NCBI GenBank assembly: GCA_023145555.1
Contig: JAGLDO010000028.1
Location: 1 to 11,996 of the forward strand
Length of the DNA: 11,996 bases
Direction of reading: 5' to 3'
Source of the DNA: Bacteroidales bacterium
GTDB taxonomy: Bacteria > Bacteroidota > Bacteroidia > Bacteroidales > B39-G9
Positions 8,243-11,996 of the stretch are shown piece by piece. The position numbers and the translations under genes are program-made. The notes beneath the pieces were generated by a model. That model saw nothing but the letters and a program-made list of their open reading frames with translations. It did not search any database and was not told the DNA's origin. Every line of letters starts with the position of its first letter. Within the stretch, counting starts at the first letter, position 1.

Positions 8243-8273
8243 TTTTATAATTATAATAAATAGTATATTTTTG
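8243..8273 (+). promoter_or_regulatory. Candidate promoter for the lipoprotein/ABC-transporter operon
   Basis: TATTTTTG at 8266-8273 matches the Bacteroidota -7 box TAnnTTTG, with a TTTT near-match to the -33 box at 8243-8246, 19 bases upstream. The ATG at 8361 follows about 87 bases later. Together with the minus-strand candidate it would make the 257-base spacer 8104-8360 a divergent promoter region. Apart from these boxes I see nothing in that spacer: no hairpin with a T tract and no RNA gene. Confidence 0.35.
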
Positions 8274-8360
8274 AAAGTAAGTAAATATAAATTAAACCAA
8301 GGGCTTAAAATCTTTGAAAATTCATATATTTTTATTTAATTGCATATAAAATTTGATAAA

Positions 8361-9275
8361 ATGTTTAGAAACTGTAAAATTTCAACAAGTTTTTTATTAT
8401 TACTTGTCATCTTATTGGTTTCACAGCCGGCATGTAAAAATAAAAAAGATAAGTCAGATGATAGTATATACGAAACTCTCAATGTTAACATTGACACAGC
8501 TGCATCAAAATTAGTAAAGTTTAATAATACTTTATTTAGTGTTCCATCGCCATATCAGTTAGCCTTATTAGTAAAGCAAGTAGGAACAAAATATAATAAC
8601 GGCTTATTAAACCCAACAAAAAATCAGGCAAATTACAGTAGTACCTTTAAAAAAGCTTTGAATTTAGGTGTTTACGGAGCTGATTTAACTTATTTGAATA
8701 TATATGAGCAGATTCCTGATGCAGTTAATTATTTTTCTGTAATAAAAACACTTTCACAAGATTTAGCATTAACAAATGCTTTCGCTCCTGAAATATTTAA
8801 CAGTATTGAAAAAAACATGGGAAATAAAGATTCTTTATTGTACCTGTTTTCAAATACATATAGAAAAGCCGATGCTTTTTTAAAGAATAATGAAAGAAAT
8901 CAAGTTGCAGTGCTAATAATTACAGGAGGCTGGGTTGAGGGCTTATATTTACTTACACAAACATACAAAGAAAATAAAAATTCTGATATTTTAAACCGTA
9001 TTGGAGAACACAAACAACCTCTCGAAAATTTAATAAAAATATTATCTCCCTATTATGATAAGTCAGATGATTATGCAAATCTTATTGATGGGTTAATTGA
9101 CCTTGCTTACGATTTTGATGGAATAAAAATTAATTACACTTATGAAGAACCAACGGTTGATACTAAAAATAAAGTCTCAATTATTAACTGTAAATCTGAA
9201 TTGATGGTCTCTGATGAGCAATTAAACGTTATTACTGAAAAAGTAATGATAATAAGAAATAATTTTATTAATTAA
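8361..9275 (+). CDS. Putative lipoprotein of unknown family
   Basis: I do not recognise this 304-residue protein. It begins with a basic start and a long hydrophobic run (residues 11-20) ending in SQPAC, so Cys25 is a likely lipid-attachment site; Gln at -3 is not the classic Leu. After the Cys comes a charged stretch (KNKKDKSDD), in the place where Bacteroidota lipoproteins carry surface-export signals, although it does not exactly fit a known one. The rest looks mostly helical and soluble, with no catalytic motif that I can name. An upstream in-frame TTG at 8340 exists, but the ATG at 8361 puts the signal peptide at the true N-terminus and is preferred. The gene is first in a row of three on the same strand with a small secreted protein and an ABC transporter, so it probably works with that transporter in the envelope. 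Confidence 0.8.
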   Translation: MFRNCKISTSFLLLLVILLVSQPACKNKKDKSDDSIYETLNVNIDTAASKLVKFNNTLFSVPSPYQLALLVKQVGTKYNNGLLNPTKNQANYSSTFKKALNLGVYGADLTYLNIYEQIPDAVNYFSVIKTLSQDLALTNAFAPEIFNSIEKNMGNKDSLLYLFSNTYRKADAFLKNNERNQVAVLIITGGWVEGLYLLTQTYKENKNSDILNRIGEHKQPLENLIKILSPYYDKSDDYANLIDGLIDLAYDFDGIKINYTYEEPTVDTKNKVSIINCKSELMVSDEQLNVITEKVMIIRNNFIN

Positions 9276-9336
9276 GTTTAATAGTAATTGGTTTATGATT
9301 ATGAAGGAATAAATTAATTACAAAAAATATAAACAT

Positions 9337-9759
9337 ATGAGAAAATTATTATATATCTTTTTACTATTGTCACTAAATTTTGTTTTCAGCAGTAAAGTTT
9401 CAGCCCAAATCGATTCTATTTCAAATTTATGTTCTGGATATTTAAAACCTCCATATATTTCTGATGGTCAGCAATATAGTGCATTGTTAAATGGCGACGA
9501 AATAGCTGAATTTCATGCAACTTTTTATGGAGGAAGTACCTATAGAATTGTTGGATTTAGCGGTTTGCAAAAGGGAAATCTTGCAATTACAGTTTACGAC
9601 CAAGAAAGAAATGTATTATTTTCAAATAAAGATTATGATAACATTCCTTATTGGGATTTTAAGTTTAATTCTTCAATGGATTGTATTATTGAAGCTAAAA
9701 TAGATTCGAAAAATATTACCTCCGGTATCGCTGTTTTACTAATTGGATTTATACAATAA
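9337..9759 (+). CDS. Small secreted beta-rich protein of unknown function
   Basis: The protein has 140 residues: a clear signal peptide (1-23, cut after VSA, leaving Gln24) and a mature part of about 117 residues with alternating hydrophobic residues typical of beta strands. The pattern from about 55 to 138 (FHATFYGGSTYRIVGFSG, then LAITVYDQERNVLF, then IIEAKID and IAVLLIGF) recalls the beta-sandwich of pre-peptidase C-terminal (PPC-like) domains, but this is only a resemblance. Two cysteines remain after cleavage, Cys32 and Cys116, and could form a disulfide in the periplasm. It starts 61 bases after the lipoprotein gene, and its stop is 3 bases before the ATG of the ABC transporter, so the last two genes are very likely translated from one message. 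No enzyme motif is visible; a binding or accessory role is an inference. Confidence 0.8.
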   Translation: MRKLLYIFLLLSLNFVFSSKVSAQIDSISNLCSGYLKPPYISDGQQYSALLNGDEIAEFHATFYGGSTYRIVGFSGLQKGNLAITVYDQERNVLFSNKDYDNIPYWDFKFNSSMDCIIEAKIDSKNITSGIAVLLIGFIQ

Positions 9760-9762
9760 TAA

Positions 9763-11996
9763 ATGAGCGAAAAAATTTTAAAAGCTTTAATGCAGTTATT
9801 TGCCATAATTGCTCGTCCTGAGCAAGATGGAAGTGACAGGCGAAATATTGTTGAGGCTTTTCTACAACAACAACTTAACAAAGATTTAGTACAAGAATAC
9901 CTTAAGATTTTTGATAATTATTATGAGATATATCAGAAAAAGAGCATAAGAAGTAAAAGAGAGAAAAATATTTCACTAAGCTCTGTTAAAGTTCTGAAGA
10001 TATGTACTGAGATAAATCAAGAACTTACTCAAAAACAAAGACTAATAGTTCTTTTTCGACTTTATGAGTTTGTTAAAATAGGAGGTCAGGTTACTGCACA
10101 GGAATTGATATTTGTATCTACAGTTGCCGATGTTTTTAATATTGAACAAGACGAATATTTATTAATAAAAGATTTTGTTCTATATTCATTTGCCGAAATC
10201 CCGGAATCGGAGCGGGTACTTATTATTGATAATAGCAAGAAATGTACAATACCTAGAGTAAAACATCTTTTTTCAGAATCTCTTCATGGACAAATACATA
10301 TTTTAAGCCTGTTGCAAGCAAATATGTATATCGTTAGATATAAAGGTGAAAATGAATTGTCACTAAACGGACAGTTAATTGTTCAAAGAAAAATATATGT
10401 TTTAACTCCCGGCTCTTCTCTACGAGGACCCAAAATTAAGCCTGTTTATTATAGTGACATAGTTAGTACTTTTAATATATATAAGACCGAAAAAAACATT
10501 GTTTTTTCAGTAAAAGACCTTGAGTATGAATTTAAAGGAGGGAAAAAAGGTCTGCAAAAAATGAATTTTTCTGAAGAATCCGGTCAGTTAATAAGTATTA
10601 TGGGAGCTAGCGGAACCGGTAAGTCAACCTTGCTAAATGTTTTAAATGGTACTAATAAGCCCAGCGCAGGCGAAGTTTCAATTAACAGAATTAATATACA
10701 TAATGAAAAAGATAAAATTGAAGGATTAATTGGTTTTGTTTCACAAGATGATTTGTTAATTGAAGAACTTACTGTTTTTCAAAATCTTTATTATAATGCA
10801 AAATTATGTTTTGATAACTATTCACATTTTCAAATTCTTCACTCTGTTTTAAAAGTTCTTCAAAATCTTGGTCTTTATGAAGTGAAAGATATGGTAGTAG
10901 GAACTCCTCTTGACAAAAGAATTAGTGGAGGTCAGCGAAAACGCCTTAATATTGCCCTTGAATTAATTAGAGAACCGGCAGTTCTGTTTCTTGATGAGCC
11001 AACGTCAGGATTGTCGTCAAGAGATTCTGTGAATATTATGGATCTTTTAAAAGAATTGTCTTTAAAAGGGAAATTGGTTTTTGTTGTTATTCATCAGCCA
11101 TCCTCAGAGTTGTTTAAAATGTTTGACAAGTTGCTTATTATTGATGAGGGAGGATATTTAATATATAAAGGTAATCCTATCGATTCAATAGTTTATTTTA
11201 AAACAAAGGCTAATTTGGCAAATTGGAATGATAGTGAATGTCCTGTATGTGGAAATGTGAACCCCGATCAAATATTTAATATTATTGAATCCAGAATATT
11301 AGATGAATATGGAAATGTAACACAAACACGAAAAATATTACCAAAAGAATGGAATAGTTTTTTAGATGTAGAACACGAAGAAGAAACACAAACAGAAATA
11401 CCATTCAAAAAAGAGATTCCTGATAACCCATTTAAGATACCAAATAAATTAAGGCAGTTTAAAGTCTTTATAACTCGTGATGTTATTTCAAAACTAACGA
11501 ATAAGCAATATTTAATAATAAATATTTTTGAAACTCCTGTGTTAGCATTTTTACTGTCTTATATTGTAAAATATTATAGTATTGATGCTACAAATGTTTT
11601 AGGATACACTCTTTATGACAATTCAAATTTACCTATTTATATATTTATGGCAGTTATAATTGCCATTTTTATTGGGTTAACAGTTAGTGCCGAAGAAATT
11701 ATTAAGGATAGGAAAATATTAAAAAGAGAGAAATTTTTAAACCTGAGTTGGTCAAGCTATTTGTTTTCTAAAGTAGTAATATTGCTTATTTTGTCTGCCA
11801 TACAGTCACTTATTTTTGTTTTGGTAGGCAACAGCATAATGGAAATAAAAGGAATGTTTTTTCAATACTGGATAGTTTTGTTTAGTTCATGGAGTTGTGC
11901 AAACCTTATAGGTTTAAATATATCAGATAGCTTTAAAACTGTAATAACAATCTATATTTTAATTCCTTTTTTAGTAATACCACAATTAATTTTGAG
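9763..11996 (+). CDS. TerB-like/FHA-like/ABCG-type ABC transporter (partial, C-terminus beyond window)
   Basis: The frame is open from ATG 9763 to the window edge: 744 visible residues and no stop. Residues 1-145 are helical and acidic, resembling a TerB-like domain (core about 90-140). Residues 150-240 show the beta pattern of a degenerate FHA domain (SLHGQIHIL near 173-181, LNGQLIV 201-207, LTPGSSLRG 213-221). The ATPase follows: Walker A GASGTGKST (Lys287), Q loop Gln328, signature ISGGQ (387-391), Walker B LFLDE (Asp411, Glu412) and H loop His444 in VIHQPSS, which is typical of the ABCG/White group. A CPVCGNVNPD segment (493-502) follows. Membrane helices then lie at about 583-604, 624-642, 669-690, 700-722 and 727 onward, giving the ABCG order with ATPase before membrane domain. 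All ATPase residues are intact, so it should be active. Such half-transporters usually dimerise and export. The substrate is unknown. It is the third gene of the putative operon. Confidence 0.9.
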   Translation, partial: MSEKILKALMQLFAIIARPEQDGSDRRNIVEAFLQQQLNKDLVQEYLKIFDNYYEIYQKKSIRSKREKNISLSSVKVLKICTEINQELTQKQRLIVLFRLYEFVKIGGQVTAQELIFVSTVADVFNIEQDEYLLIKDFVLYSFAEIPESERVLIIDNSKKCTIPRVKHLFSESLHGQIHILSLLQANMYIVRYKGENELSLNGQLIVQRKIYVLTPGSSLRGPKIKPVYYSDIVSTFNIYKTEKNIVFSVKDLEYEFKGGKKGLQKMNFSEESGQLISIMGASGTGKSTLLNVLNGTNKPSAGEVSINRINIHNEKDKIEGLIGFVSQDDLLIEELTVFQNLYYNAKLCFDNYSHFQILHSVLKVLQNLGLYEVKDMVVGTPLDKRISGGQRKRLNIALELIREPAVLFLDEPTSGLSSRDSVNIMDLLKELSLKGKLVFVVIHQPSSELFKMFDKLLIIDEGGYLIYKGNPIDSIVYFKTKANLANWNDSECPVCGNVNPDQIFNIIESRILDEYGNVTQTRKILPKEWNSFLDVEHEEETQTEIPFKKEIPDNPFKIPNKLRQFKVFITRDVISKLTNKQYLIINIFETPVLAFLLSYIVKYYSIDATNVLGYTLYDNSNLPIYIFMAVIIAIFIGLTVSAEEIIKDRKILKREKFLNLSWSSYLFSKVVILLILSAIQSLIFVLVGNSIMEIKGMFFQYWIVLFSSWSCANLIGLNISDSFKTVITIYILIPFLVIPQLIL

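Noticed and set aside
8340..8360. In-frame extension of the lipoprotein from a TTG at 8340
   Set aside because: The ATG at 8361 gives a normal lipoprotein signal peptide; the extension adds seven residues of no evident purpose.
9515..9881. Overlapping open frames at 9515-9703 (plus) and 9648-9881 (minus)
   Set aside because: Both overlap the secreted protein and transporter genes in other frames and show no features of their own.

Overview
The window is AT-rich and most resembles a member of the Bacteroidota, probably a Bacteroidales/Marinilabiliales-type bacterium. The reasons are the gene content (LytTR response regulator, propeller/Y_Y_Y histidine kinase, secreted S9 peptidase, small ECF sigma plus anti-sigma pair), the lack of Shine-Dalgarno sequences before nearly all genes, and a few matches to the Bacteroidota -7 promoter box TAnnTTTG. 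No RNA gene, insertion sequence, CRISPR array or phage gene is visible. No gene-free stretch exceeds 300 bases.

Left part (1-893, minus strand): an ECF sigma factor followed 2 bases later by a one-pass membrane protein cut by the window edge, most likely its anti-sigma factor. A 133-base divergent spacer separates them from a plus-strand two-component pair (1027-5904). This pair is a LytTR-type response regulator and a very large sensor kinase with a signal peptide, a periplasmic propeller, a Y_Y_Y domain, one membrane helix, a coiled coil with a 28-residue repeat, two near-identical PAS domains, HisKA and HATPase_c. A strong hairpin at 5906-5934 can end transcription in both directions between the kinase and the convergent S9 (DPP4-like) peptidase at 5953-8103.

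Right part (8361-11996, plus strand): three genes that look like one operon, transcribed away from the peptidase. They encode a lipoprotein of unknown family (304 aa), a small secreted beta-rich protein (140 aa), and, 3 bases further on, a multidomain ABC transporter that runs off the right edge. The transporter carries a TerB-like helical domain and a degenerate FHA-like domain fused in front of an ABCG/White-type ATPase and membrane domain. This set is the most unusual part of the window: a cytoplasmic sensing-type module on an exporter, co-encoded with two envelope proteins of unknown function.

All assignments come from reading motifs by eye. Family names for the TerB-like, FHA-like and PPC-like regions are inferences that a profile search should test.
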